NCBI RefSeq assembly: GCF_947495735.1
Contig: NZ_CANMAA010000015.1
Span: forward strand, 20,247 to 84,246
From: an uncultured Pseudokineococcus sp.
Lineage (GTDB): Bacteria > Actinomycetota > Actinomycetes > Actinomycetales > Quadrisphaeraceae
Direction: 5' to 3'
Length of the DNA: 64,000 nucleotides
Shown here: positions 1 through 8,321 of the stretch, one piece after another
Layout of the letters: the number at the start of each line of letters is the position of its first letter
How positions within the stretch are numbered: the stretch's first letter is position 1
Program-made: the position numbers and the translations under genes
The notes under the pieces: model-generated
Database searches by the model: none
Seen by the model: only the letters and a program-made list of their open reading frames with translations
Told to the model about the DNA's origin: nothing

Positions 1-478
1 CGAGCCCGACTTCCGGGACGAGCCCTTCGAGCCGGAGACCAGCGGGCGCGAGGTCGTCGCGCAGGTCACCGCGGACGCCGAGGCGGGCCGGGCGCCGCGC
101 AGCGTCGTCTCCTACACCGGCCTCGGCTGGTCGCCCTACGCCGTGGCGGCGCGCGAGCGCGGCGCCCTCGACCGGCGTCCGATGTTCACCGCGCTGGAGC
201 CCACCGGCGTCCGCGAGGCGGACGGGAGTCTCACCACCGTCGACGTCGTCCTGTGGGCCACAGGCTTCCGCCCCGCCCTGGCGCACCTGGCGCCGCTGCA
301 CCTGCGCAGCGAGCTCGGCGGCGTCGAGGTCCGCGGGACGCAGGTGCTCCGCGAGCCGCGCGTGCACCTCGTCGGGTACGGCCCGTCGCAGTCGACCGTC
401 GGGGCCAACCGGGCCGGGCGGGAGGCCGTCGCGACGATCGCGGCGGACCTGCGGCGGCGACGCACGGCGTCCGCCTGA
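1..478 (+). CDS. FMO-like FAD-dependent monooxygenase, C-terminal part (5' truncated by window)
   Basis: The frame is open from base 2 to the TGA at 476-478, so the start lies outside the window. The visible 158 residues include a WATGFRP segment, the ATG-type motif near the C-terminus of flavin-containing monooxygenases and related FAD/NAD(P) oxidoreductases, followed by a region ending in a GYGPSQST stretch that would close the FAD-binding Rossmann fold. Likely a soluble flavoprotein oxidising a small substrate; the substrate cannot be told without the N-terminus. It is convergent with the SDR gene that follows and is separated from it by a strong hairpin. Family assignment is fairly sure, exact role not. 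Confidence 0.7.
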   Translation, partial: EPDFRDEPFEPETSGREVVAQVTADAEAGRAPRSVVSYTGLGWSPYAVAARERGALDRRPMFTALEPTGVREADGSLTTVDVVLWATGFRPALAHLAPLHLRSELGGVEVRGTQVLREPRVHLVGYGPSQSTVGANRAGREAVATIAADLRRRRTASA

Positions 479-490
479 GCCGTCACGCAG

Positions 491-536
491 GGTGGCAGCC
501 CCTCGTCGCGCTCTGGCACGACGAGAGGCTGCCACC
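491..536. terminator. Bidirectional hairpin between convergent genes
   Basis: Two 18-base arms (491-508 and 519-536) pair with a single mismatch around a 10-base loop. It sits between the stop codons of two convergent genes, so it can serve both. There is no T-run, which is common for actinobacterial terminators. Its sequence resembles hairpins at 8243-8298 and 34578-34629. Confidence 0.7.
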
Positions 537-566
537 TCGTGGATCAGCTCGGCCCGACCTGCCGCG

Positions 567-1349
567 TCAGTGCATGTGCTTGCCGCCGTCGACGTTGAGC
601 GAGACGCCGTTGACGAAGCCGGCGCCGTCCGACAGGAGGAAGGCGGTCACCTCGGCGACGTCGACGGGCTGCCCCACCCTGCCGACGGGGATGCCGGACG
701 CCATGGCGCTCTTGCGGTCCTCGCTCAGCGGCCCGCCCATGATGTCCGTGTCGAGCGGTCCGGGCAGCAGCGCGTTGACCGTGATGCCCATCGGCCCGAG
801 CTCGCGCGCCGCACCGCGCACCAGGCCGAGCACCGCCGCCTTGGCCGCGGCGTAGGCCGTCTTCGAGAACGTCCCGCCCCCGTCGAGAGCGGTGATGGAG
901 GACACCATGACCACCCGCCCGCCGCCCCGGGCGACCATCCGCGGCGCGACCTGCTGGAGCAGGAGGAAGGACCCGGTGGCGTTGACGGCCATCACCCGGT
1001 CCCACTCGGCCAGGCCGACCTCGAGCAGCGGTGTGGGCGAGGCGATGCCGGCGAGGTTGACCAGCCCCGCCACCGGTGCCAGCTCCTCGTCCGCGCGGGC
1101 GAGGGCGGCCGCCAGGGCGTCCGGGGAGGTGATGTCGACCGCGGCGGCGAGCACCCGCCGCCCGTCCTCGGCGACGGGGTCGGCCAGCGCGTCCGCGCAC
1201 GCCTGCGCCCCGTCGCCGTCGTGGTCGAGCAGGAGCAGGTCCCACCCGTCGTCGGCGAGCCGGCGCGCCACGACGCGTCCGACGCCGCGCGGCGCCGCGA
1301 CGCCGGTCACCACGGCCGTGCGGCGCGAGGCCCTGGACGGGGCGCTCAT
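567..1349 (-). CDS. SDR-family NAD(P)-dependent oxidoreductase
   Basis: 260 residues, classical short-chain dehydrogenase length. The Rossmann motif near residues 15-24 reads TGVAAPRGVG, two residues longer than the usual TGxxxGxG. Further on are NLAG in place of NNAG, a serine in VSSI, and the catalytic YAAAK. Its ATG overlaps the stop of the upstream binding-protein gene by four bases, so it is the last gene of the sugar operon that starts at 8082. With the aldo/keto reductase in the same operon it probably oxidises or reduces the imported sugar or its aglycone. Substrate is unknown. Confidence 0.85.
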   Translation of the reverse strand: MSAPSRASRRTAVVTGVAAPRGVGRVVARRLADDGWDLLLLDHDGDGAQACADALADPVAEDGRRVLAAAVDITSPDALAAALARADEELAPVAGLVNLAGIASPTPLLEVGLAEWDRVMAVNATGSFLLLQQVAPRMVARGGGRVVMVSSITALDGGGTFSKTAYAAAKAAVLGLVRGAARELGPMGITVNALLPGPLDTDIMGGPLSEDRKSAMASGIPVGRVGQPVDVAEVTAFLLSDGAGFVNGVSLNVDGGKHMH

Positions 1350-2794
1350 GTCGCGTAGGTGTAGTCGGTGCCCGGGGTCCAGTCCGGGAAGGCGTAGTCG
1401 TCGAGGGAGACCTCGGCGCCCTCCGCCGTCGCGGACTCCAGCGCCTGCTCCCGCACGGCGCGGTAGTCGCCGCTGAGCTTCACCAGCGCGCCCCGCAGGT
1501 CGGTGATGTCGCCGCCGAGGTACCCCTGGACGATGTCCCCGAGGTCCGGGCTGACCGGTGTCGTCGCCGCGTCCACGCGGGCGATCTCCGGGTTGGCCAC
1601 GACGGCCTGGGGCATCCGCTTGACGGTCTCGGCGAACCAGCCCGCCAGCGTCGCGTAGGGGGGCACGACGTCGGCGTCCTGGACGACGGACAAGTCGAGG
1701 GGCGGCTGGTCCATCCCCGACGCGAGCCCCTGCTGGTACTCGGGGGTCGTCATCGACTCGATGATCGCGACGGCTGCCTCCGCGTCGGCCGTGGTCGCGG
1801 CGACGAAGAACTGCGCCGCCGGGGCGCCGCGGTAGGTCGTGACCTGCCCCCCGCCCTCGGGGACGAGGATGGGCCCGACCCCGATCTTCTCCTCGAAGCC
1901 GGCCGCCACGTTGCGCACCCCGCCCGCGCACCACGGCCCGTCGGGGAAGTAGGCCGCGGCGCCGGCGCCCCACCGGCTGCGGGCGTCGGCGACGGTGAGA
2001 CCGCCGCTGCCCGGGAGGATCAGGCCCGAGTCGTTCAGCTCCTTCCAGAACTCGATCGCGTTGACGTACGTGTCGTCCTCGAACCGGTACTCGCCCGTGC
2101 GGTACTCGAGCCCCTCGAAGCCCGGGAAGCCGGCGGCCTGGGCGTAGTCGTTGATCTGCTCGCCCATCCGGTCGACCCCGCCCAGCGCCAGGATCATCGG
2201 CGACCCCCCGTCCTGGTTCCGACCGACGCGCTCGAGCGCGTCCCGGAACTGGTCGTACGTGCGCGGCGGGTCGTCCGGGTCGAGGTCGGCCGCCGTCACC
2301 ATGTCGACGTTGAACCACGACGCGGCGGCGTACTGCTGCCACGTGAACAGGGGCAGCCCGTAGATGACGCCGTCCAGCGAGGTGATGCCCTCGGTGAAGG
2401 ACCCCTCGGGCAGCCGGGCGAGCGCCTCCTCGCTCAGCGGCAGCTCGTGCAGCCACCCCCCGGCGACCAGGGCGGCCAGCGGCAGGCCCAGCACGTTGGA
2501 GTAGACGTCGGGCAGCTGGTCGCTCTGCTTCGCGAGCTGCAGCGCCTCGGTGGAGCGGCTGACGTCGTTGTAGGTGTAGGACACGGGGACGCCGAGCGCC
2601 TGGGACTGCTGCTGCGCCCAGTCGGCGTGGAAGTCCTGGAGGGCGCTGAAGTGGTCCTGCCAGCGCAGCTGCCCGGCGCCCCCGGAGGGCCCGCCCGGGC
2701 CCCCTGAGCCGCTGGAGCTGCAGGACGTGAGCAGGGCGGCTCCGAGCGCCGCTCCTGTGCCGAGCAGGAAGGACCGTCGGTCCACTGTGGTCAT
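1346..2794 (-). CDS. ABC transporter substrate-binding lipoprotein (carbohydrate, family 1)
   Basis: 482 residues. The N-terminus has a twin arginine (DRRSFLLGTG) and a lipobox ending LTSC, so it should be exported, possibly by Tat, and lipid-anchored on the outside of the membrane. The rest matches the size and pattern of extracellular sugar-binding proteins of the MalE/UgpB group. It follows two MalF/MalG-type permeases, forming an importer with an unlinked ATPase, as is usual in actinobacteria. Its place after the permeases rather than before them is less common. ATG at 2794 has a nearby GA-rich ribosome site. Ligand not predictable; the GH39 gene upstream suggests a pentoside or uronide. 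Confidence 0.9.
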   Translation of the reverse strand: MTTVDRRSFLLGTGAALGAALLTSCSSSGSGGPGGPSGGAGQLRWQDHFSALQDFHADWAQQQSQALGVPVSYTYNDVSRSTEALQLAKQSDQLPDVYSNVLGLPLAALVAGGWLHELPLSEEALARLPEGSFTEGITSLDGVIYGLPLFTWQQYAAASWFNVDMVTAADLDPDDPPRTYDQFRDALERVGRNQDGGSPMILALGGVDRMGEQINDYAQAAGFPGFEGLEYRTGEYRFEDDTYVNAIEFWKELNDSGLILPGSGGLTVADARSRWGAGAAAYFPDGPWCAGGVRNVAAGFEEKIGVGPILVPEGGGQVTTYRGAPAAQFFVAATTADAEAAVAIIESMTTPEYQQGLASGMDQPPLDLSVVQDADVVPPYATLAGWFAETVKRMPQAVVANPEIARVDAATTPVSPDLGDIVQGYLGGDITDLRGALVKLSGDYRAVREQALESATAEGAEVSLDDYAFPDWTPGTDYTYAT

Positions 2795-2864
2795 GACATC
2801 TCCTCGTCGAGTCGTCAGTGCGGTGGTGGGGCCGTCCGAGGGCTGCGGAGCCCTCGGCGGCGGG

Positions 2865-3752
2865 TCAGGACTTCACGGCGCCGGCGATGCCGTCGACGAA
2901 GTAGCGCTGCAGGAAGAGGAAGAGCGCGACGATGGGCACGATCGAGATGACGCCCGCGGCCGCCATGCCCGACCAGTCGGTGGCGTTCTCGCCCACGAAG
3001 GCCTGCATGCCGACCGACAGGGTCCTCAGCTCGGGGCGGCTGAAGGAGAAGACCAGGGGCAGGAAGAAGGCGTTCCAGGTGAACAGGAACGTCAGTAGCG
3101 CCACGGTCGCCGTCACCGGCATCGAGAGCGGCAGCATGATCTTGAAGAAGACCCGGAGGAATCCCGCGCCGTCCACGACGGCGGCCTCCTCCAGCTCCTT
3201 GGGCAGCTGCCGGAAGTAGCCCGCGTAGATGAGGATCGAGGCCACGTTGGCGCTGCCGCTGAGCGCGAGGGTCATGCCCGCCAGGGAGTTCAGCAGACCG
3301 AGCTCCAGGGAGAGCTTGACGATGGGGATGATCGTGTACCCGGTCGGGACGAAGAGCGTGGCGACCAGGACCCCCATCACGAGCCGCGACCCGCGGAAGC
3401 GGTAGCGCCCGAGGACGTACCCGCACAGCGCGCACCGGACGACGACGATGACGACGGTCGCGACCGTCACCACGACGGTGTTGAGCATGTACACGCCGAA
3501 CCCGGCGTCTCCCCACGCCCGCGAGTAGTTCTCCCACACGGGCGTCTCGGGGACGAGCGACAGCCCCGCCCCGAAGATCTCCACCGAGCTCTTCAGCGAC
3601 GCCGAGACCATCCAGATGAAGGGGTAGACCCACAGCAGGCCCCCCACGGCCAGGGCGAGGACGGCGAGCCACCACGGCGCGCGCGCCACCACCCGCTGCG
3701 CCCGCCGCCGCGCCGGGCTGACGCTCCTCGCCGGACGTGCCGGGGCGCTCAT
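2865..3752 (-). CDS. Carbohydrate ABC transporter permease, MalG type
   Basis: 295 residues with about six hydrophobic segments. The cytoplasmic coupling loop EEAAVVDGAG, the EAA motif that docks on the ATPase, is present near residue 200. The C-terminus ending GAVKS is typical of MalG-type permeases. Its ATG overlaps the TGA of the MalF-type gene by four bases, showing translational coupling. It forms the membrane channel together with the neighbouring permease. Confidence 0.92.
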   Translation of the reverse strand: MSAPARPARSVSPARRRAQRVVARAPWWLAVLALAVGGLLWVYPFIWMVSASLKSSVEIFGAGLSLVPETPVWENYSRAWGDAGFGVYMLNTVVVTVATVVIVVVRCALCGYVLGRYRFRGSRLVMGVLVATLFVPTGYTIIPIVKLSLELGLLNSLAGMTLALSGSANVASILIYAGYFRQLPKELEEAAVVDGAGFLRVFFKIMLPLSMPVTATVALLTFLFTWNAFFLPLVFSFSRPELRTLSVGMQAFVGENATDWSGMAAAGVISIVPIVALFLFLQRYFVDGIAGAVKS

Positions 3753-4726
3753 CGCAGCGCCGCCCGCTTGCGCCGCCCGACGACGAGCCCCCAGGCCTGC
3801 AGCGCGGCGACCACGAGGACCACGAGGCCGAAGAGCACGGCGGCCGCCGAGGCGAATCCCAGCTGCGGCACCGTCGCGGCGAAGGCGTACCGGTAGATGT
3901 AGATCTCGATGACCTCGGTGCTGAAGAACGGGCCGCCGCCCGTCATCGTCTGCATCAGGTCGAACGCCCGGAAGCAGTCCTCGACGGTGAGCACGGAGAT
4001 GATGAGCAGGAAGGGGAACAGCATGGGGAGCGTGATGTGCCGCAGGTTCTGGAGGGCGTTCGCCCCGTCGATCTTGGCGGCCTCGCTGACCTCCTCGGGG
4101 ATGGTCTGCAGCGCCGCGAGCCAGTAGATCATCGTGATGCCGAAGAACTTCCAGGTGTAGATGCCCGCCGCCGTGTAGAGCGCGGTGTCCGAGGAGCCGA
4201 GGAAGTCGATCCCCTCGGAGACGCCGAAGAACCGCAGGGCCGAGTTCACCGGCCCCGCGCCCGGGTCGAAGATGAACTGCATGACCACGCCGACGATCGC
4301 CGTCGTGGTCACCACCGGGAGGAAGTAGACGGTCCGGAACAGGCCGCGCAGCGGCAGCCGCGGGGAGTTCAGGACGATCGCCAGCACGAGGCTGAGCAGC
4401 ACCCGCGCCGGCGCCACGACCAGCATGAAGACGAGGGTGATGCGCAGAGAGGACCAGAAGCCCGGGTCCGCGATCACCGCGCGGTAGTTCGAGAGGCCGA
4501 CGAAGCGCCCCTCGGACGTGAAGCCGTTCCACTCCTCGAGCGAGTACCAGTAGCTCGCGGCGATCGGCCACAGCGTGTACATGCCGTAGAGCACGACGGT
4601 CGGCAGGAGGAAGACCCAGATCCACGCCGTCTGGCTGCGGGGCGCCCGCCGGCGGGGGTTCTCCGGCGGGGTGGGACCTGGTGGTGGGGCGTCGAGCGTC
4701 GGCGCTGGAGCGGTGCTGCTCGTCAT
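3749..4726 (-). CDS. Carbohydrate ABC transporter permease, MalF type
   Basis: 325 residues with a proline-rich N-terminal cytoplasmic tail, then about six membrane segments. The EAA loop reads SEAAKIDGAN, followed by the GGP motif common to MalF/UgpA permeases (TGGGPFFST). A purine-rich ribosome site (AGGGGAGG) lies just upstream of ATG 4726. Partner of the MalG-type permease immediately downstream. Confidence 0.92.
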   Translation of the reverse strand: MTSSTAPAPTLDAPPPGPTPPENPRRRAPRSQTAWIWVFLLPTVVLYGMYTLWPIAASYWYSLEEWNGFTSEGRFVGLSNYRAVIADPGFWSSLRITLVFMLVVAPARVLLSLVLAIVLNSPRLPLRGLFRTVYFLPVVTTTAIVGVVMQFIFDPGAGPVNSALRFFGVSEGIDFLGSSDTALYTAAGIYTWKFFGITMIYWLAALQTIPEEVSEAAKIDGANALQNLRHITLPMLFPFLLIISVLTVEDCFRAFDLMQTMTGGGPFFSTEVIEIYIYRYAFAATVPQLGFASAAAVLFGLVVLVVAALQAWGLVVGRRKRAALR

Positions 4727-4751
4727 CGAGAGCCTCCCCTGGCGGTTTCTC

Positions 4752-5600
4752 TCAGCGGATCTGGCTGAGGTCGAAGGTGGCGGGGTCCCCGCCGATGCGG
4801 TGGCCGGAGTCCAGGCGCGTCACCGCGTCGACCTCGGCCGGTGTCAGCTCGAGCCGCAGGGAGGCGAGGTTCTCCTCCAGGCGGTGCCGGCTCGAGGTCT
4901 TGGGGATCGCGACGTGCCCTCGCTGCCGGTGCCAGGCGAGGACCACCTGCGCCGGCGTGGCGTCGTGCGCCCGCGCCGCGTCGGTGACGGGGGCGAGGTC
5001 GAGGTCGACGCCCTGCCCCAGCGGTGAGTAGGCCTGCACCACGGTGCCGAGCGCCCGGGTCGCCCCGACGACGGCCTCCTGCTGGAAGGTCGGGTGCAGC
5101 TCCACCTGGTTGACCGCCGGCGCGGGCAGGCCGGCCGCGGCGAGGTCCGCCAGGTGCTCGGGCATGAAGTTGGAGACCCCGACGGCGCGGACGGCGCCCT
5201 CGTCCTCCATCTCCGCGAGCTCGGCCCAGGTCTCGACGTAGAGGCCGGCCGAGGGGTTGGGCCAGTGGACGAGGTAGAGGTCGAGGCGCTCGAGCCCCAG
5301 CCGCTCCAGCGTGTCGGCGTGCGCCCGGCGCGTGGACCCGCGCCCCTGGTCGCCGTTGCGCAGCTTGCTCGTGACGAAGACCTCGTCGCGGGGCAGCCCG
5401 CTGGCCCGCAGCGCCGCCCCCACGCCGACCTCGTTGACGTAGGCAGCGGCCGTGTCGATGTGCCGGTAGCCCACCTCGAGCGCCTCCTCGACCACGCGCT
5501 GCACCTGGTCCGGCGCGATCTTGAAGACGCCGAGGCCGAGCTGCGGGACGGCGACGCCGCCGGTCGTCAGGACGACCGGTGAGGCGGGCGCGGCGCTCAC
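4752..5600 (-). CDS. Aldo/keto reductase
   Basis: 282 residues, normal for the family. Recognisable are the GYRHIDTAAAY segment with the catalytic Asp and Tyr, TSKL with the catalytic Lys, LVHWP with the His, GVSNF, and a late IPKTSS element that binds the NADP phosphate. It resembles the 2,5-diketo-gluconate reductase group. I start it at GTG 5600, which overlaps the glycosidase stop by four bases (GTGA). In this operon it probably reduces a sugar aldehyde or keto-sugar released by the GH39 enzyme; the true substrate is unknown. Confidence 0.9.
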   Translation of the reverse strand: MSAAPASPVVLTTGGVAVPQLGLGVFKIAPDQVQRVVEEALEVGYRHIDTAAAYVNEVGVGAALRASGLPRDEVFVTSKLRNGDQGRGSTRRAHADTLERLGLERLDLYLVHWPNPSAGLYVETWAELAEMEDEGAVRAVGVSNFMPEHLADLAAAGLPAPAVNQVELHPTFQQEAVVGATRALGTVVQAYSPLGQGVDLDLAPVTDAARAHDATPAQVVLAWHRQRGHVAIPKTSSRHRLEENLASLRLELTPAEVDAVTRLDSGHRIGGDPATFDLSQIR

Positions 5601-7333
5601 ACCCGCTCCAGCACGAGGAGGGAGACCGACGGGAGCGGCAGCTCGACGTGCAGCGAGGCGCTGCCCTGCTGGACCTCCACGTCGCGGGGCGGCTCGAGCT
5701 CCTCGAGCCCCTGGCGCGCCGTGATCTGCGCGAGCTCCTCCGGCGACGGGTCCTGCGGGCTCCCCAGCGCGCGCCAGGCGGTGTGGGCGTTGCTGTGGTC
5801 GGCGTCGACGCGGTGGTGGCTGACGGTCCAGGTCCCCTCGGGCAGACCGCGGACCACGACGTCGACGGGCGTCGCCCGGTCGTCGCGCTGGTGCTGGTCG
5901 TCCGTGTGGCGCCAGACGAGGACGGACACGCGGCGGGGGTCGGCGCCGTCGGAGGAGGCGAGGGCGTCGACCTCCTCGGGCATCGAGCGCCCGTCGCCCG
6001 CGTCGAGCAGCTCCGAGGGGCTGGCGGCGTCGCTGGTGGCCGCGACCCGCCGGTCCCCCAGCCGCGCCATCAGGCGGTAGGCGTTGAGCAGGGGCTTCTC
6101 GACGCCGCCCGCGGTGAGGAAGGCCCGCGTGCCCTCGAAGTAGCGCTCCCCCTCGAAGTAGAAGCTCCACGAGGTCGCCTGGGTGACCTTGACGGCCTCC
6201 GTGTCGTCGAGGTCCAGCAGCTTCTTGAAGAGCTTGACCTGGAAGACGGGGTAGTACTCGGTGTTCTGGAAGGCGAAGTTGGCGTTGTCGTAGGCGCTGT
6301 AGTGCGCGGGCACCCCCGCGTCGCACTCGTCGACGATCGCCGGCAGGTCGCGGTAGGCGTCGAACTCGCCGACGACCCGCAGCATCCGCCGGACCTCGAA
6401 GAGCATCTTGTGCGACGACGGGCTCTGCAGCTCCGGGGCCGGGCCGCCGGTCGGCCCGTAGACCCGCCAGGGCGTGAAGGCGCTGCCCTTGGTGTGGAAC
6501 GAGACGAAGTCCAGGGGCGTCGATCGGGTCGAGGTGTGCTCGAGGAAGGTGCGCAGGAAGTCGACGCCGCCGCCCGTCACCGCCGGGCCGCCGACCTGCG
6601 CGTCCGGGAGGACGCTGCGCACGGCTGCCGCCGTCACGTCGTACAGCTCGCAGAACTGCTCGACGGTGCCCTTCCAGTAGAAGATGTCGGGCTCGTTCCA
6701 CAGCTCCCACAGCCAGGTGCGCACCTCGTCGGCGCCGTAGCGCTCGACGCAGTGGCGCGCGTGGGCGGCGACGAGCTCGCCCCACTCGCCGAAGTCCCGC
6801 GGGGGGTAGGCCCAGGCGCCCGCCTCGTAGCTGCTGTAGACCGTCGGGCTCGGCACCACCTGCAGCTCGTCCGCCTCGGGCGGGAGCATGTCGCGCGGGG
6901 TGAAGGCCAGCTCGACGAGCACGTGGTGGCCCGCGCCGACGATGGCGTCGTAGACCTGGTCGGCGACGGAGAAGTCGTAGACGGCCGAGCCGTCCTCGGC
7001 GCGGTGGTAGACGTTCCCGTTCCCCCAGTGCGGCAGGCCGAACCCCGTCCCGGAGCAGAAGACGTAGTGGGGGCGCACGTGGAACGCCTGCGTCTGCCCG
7101 GGCACCAGCTCGGCGAAGCTGCGCAGCAGCCGCTTGCCGGTGGGCGTGTACGTCCAGTTGATCTCGTCGTAGCCGATGGACGCCCAGATCGGTCGCATCT
7201 CGCCGCGGTCCGCGGCGGCGTCCACCTCGACGGCGGCGGAGCGCACGTGCGGCGCGCTCGGGTCGGAGGGGGCGGAGCGGGGGAAGTGGTTCGTGTCGGT
7301 GCTCAGGCCGGGGTTGTGCGTCGCCGTCGTCAT
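5597..7333 (-). CDS. Glycoside hydrolase family 39-like (beta-xylosidase-type)
   Basis: 578 residues with no signal peptide, hence intracellular. The clan A barrel is recognised from WELWNEPD (acid/base Glu) around residue 195 and a later VDECDAG (nucleophile Glu) near residue 315, the layout of GH39 enzymes such as beta-xylosidase and alpha-iduronidase. A C-terminal beta domain follows (VLVWRHTDDQ region). Being cytoplasmic and co-transcribed with an importer, it probably hydrolyses short imported glycosides. The gene begins about 20 bases after the regulator's stop codon. Confidence 0.82.
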   Translation of the reverse strand: MTTATHNPGLSTDTNHFPRSAPSDPSAPHVRSAAVEVDAAADRGEMRPIWASIGYDEINWTYTPTGKRLLRSFAELVPGQTQAFHVRPHYVFCSGTGFGLPHWGNGNVYHRAEDGSAVYDFSVADQVYDAIVGAGHHVLVELAFTPRDMLPPEADELQVVPSPTVYSSYEAGAWAYPPRDFGEWGELVAAHARHCVERYGADEVRTWLWELWNEPDIFYWKGTVEQFCELYDVTAAAVRSVLPDAQVGGPAVTGGGVDFLRTFLEHTSTRSTPLDFVSFHTKGSAFTPWRVYGPTGGPAPELQSPSSHKMLFEVRRMLRVVGEFDAYRDLPAIVDECDAGVPAHYSAYDNANFAFQNTEYYPVFQVKLFKKLLDLDDTEAVKVTQATSWSFYFEGERYFEGTRAFLTAGGVEKPLLNAYRLMARLGDRRVAATSDAASPSELLDAGDGRSMPEEVDALASSDGADPRRVSVLVWRHTDDQHQRDDRATPVDVVVRGLPEGTWTVSHHRVDADHSNAHTAWRALGSPQDPSPEELAQITARQGLEELEPPRDVEVQQGSASLHVELPLPSVSLLVLERV

Positions 7334-7353
7334 GGGGCGTCATCGCCTCTCGC

Positions 7354-8082
7354 TCAGGTGCTGGACGGTGGGTGGGTGGTGTAGGAGGCCAGCGCCCGGT
7401 CGCGGGCGTCGGTCAGGTGCGCCGCCATCGCCGCCCGGGCGCGGGCGGGGTCGCGGGAGCGGAGGCCCTCGAGGACCCGGGTGTGCTCCGCCACGCAGTG
7501 GTCCGCGTCCGTGACGCCGCGCATCCCGCCGAAGAGGCGGAAGCGCTGGATCTGCCCGCCGATGGCCGTGTAGGCCGCGACGAGGAACTCGTTGCCCGTC
7601 GCCTCGGCGACGATGCGGTGGAAGCGCTCGTCCGCCTGCCAGTAGGCGCGGAAGTCGTGGAAGGACGGGCCGAGCGGTGCCGTGGCCAGGTCGTGGACCG
7701 CCCCCTCCAGGCGAGCCGTGATCTGGTCGTCGAGCCGCGTGGCGGCGAGCTCGGCCAGGGACGGCTCGAGGAGCAGCCGCGCCTGCATGAGGTGGTCGAG
7801 CTCGTCCGGCGTCGTCATGGGGGCGACCCGGTACCCCTTGAGCGCCGTCCGCCGCACGAGCCCGGTCGACTCCAGCCGGGCCAGCGCCTCCCGCACCGGG
7901 GTGGAGGAGACCTGGAACTCACGGGCCAGGGCGTCGATGCCGATGACGTCCCCCGCACCCAGCTCCCCGTCGATGAGCAGGTCCAGCACGGCGTCGTAGA
8001 TGTGGTCCGCGAGGACCTGCCGGCTGGCGATCGACACGCGCGGTGCCTTGTTCGCATCCATGGGGCCAGATGCTCCCTGCAC
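7354..8082 (-). CDS. GntR-family regulator, FCD (FadR) subgroup
   Basis: 242 residues: an N-terminal winged helix (LADHIYDAVLDLLIDGEL, then VSSTPVREALARLESTGLV) and a helical FCD ligand domain with the metal-site type HRIVAEATGN and HTRVLEGL segments. The GTG at 8082 is preferred because GGAGG lies seven bases before it; an internal ATG at the MDANKAP segment lacks this. It is the first gene of the 8082-567 operon, whose promoter has a palindrome in its spacer, so it probably represses the operon until a sugar metabolite binds. Confidence 0.92.
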   Translation of the reverse strand: MQGASGPMDANKAPRVSIASRQVLADHIYDAVLDLLIDGELGAGDVIGIDALAREFQVSSTPVREALARLESTGLVRRTALKGYRVAPMTTPDELDHLMQARLLLEPSLAELAATRLDDQITARLEGAVHDLATAPLGPSFHDFRAYWQADERFHRIVAEATGNEFLVAAYTAIGGQIQRFRLFGGMRGVTDADHCVAEHTRVLEGLRSRDPARARAAMAAHLTDARDRALASYTTHPPSST

Positions 8083-8113
8083 CGCGTCACCTCCTCGCCG
8101 TCGAGTGATCAGG

Positions 8114-8143
8114 ACGCTAGATCGTGCACGATCGATCCGTCAA
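8114..8143 (-). promoter_or_regulatory. Promoter with GntR operator in the spacer
   Basis: Read leftwards: -35 TTGACG (8138-8143), an 18-base spacer, then -10 TAGCGT (8114-8119). The spacer holds the perfect 14-base palindrome GATCGTGCACGATC (8120-8133), containing the GT-N-N-AC core favoured by FadR-type GntR proteins. This would make the whole GntR-GH39-transporter operon self-repressed. Direct reading of the sequence; binding is inferred. Confidence 0.75.
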
Positions 8144-8242
8144 GGATGCAGGACGGAGAAGGGCGCGAGGCAGCGATCTCCCGTCGACGACGGGCGTGAC
8201 GCGGCTCCCGCAGGGTCGCGCTCCTGGTCGAGGACGGCGCAA

Positions 8243-8298
8243 CGGCAGACGGCCGCCCCTCGTCCTGCTCTCGCACGACGAGGGGCGGCCATCTGCCG
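8243..8298. terminator. Long hairpin terminator downstream of the flavoprotein gene
   Basis: Arms of 22 bases (8243-8264 and 8277-8298) pair with one mismatch around a 12-base loop. It lies just past the stop of the leftward flavoprotein gene. It shares the CCTCGTC...CGACGAG core with the hairpin at 491-536. Confidence 0.7.
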
Positions 8299-8321
8299 CT
8301 GGGCGAGCCCTTGGCCCGGGG

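Noticed and set aside
567..2456. One long leftward frame of 629 codons
   Set aside because: Its first half is out of frame with the binding-protein gene, whose signal peptide and family pattern are clear. Only the last 260 codons (the SDR) are real.
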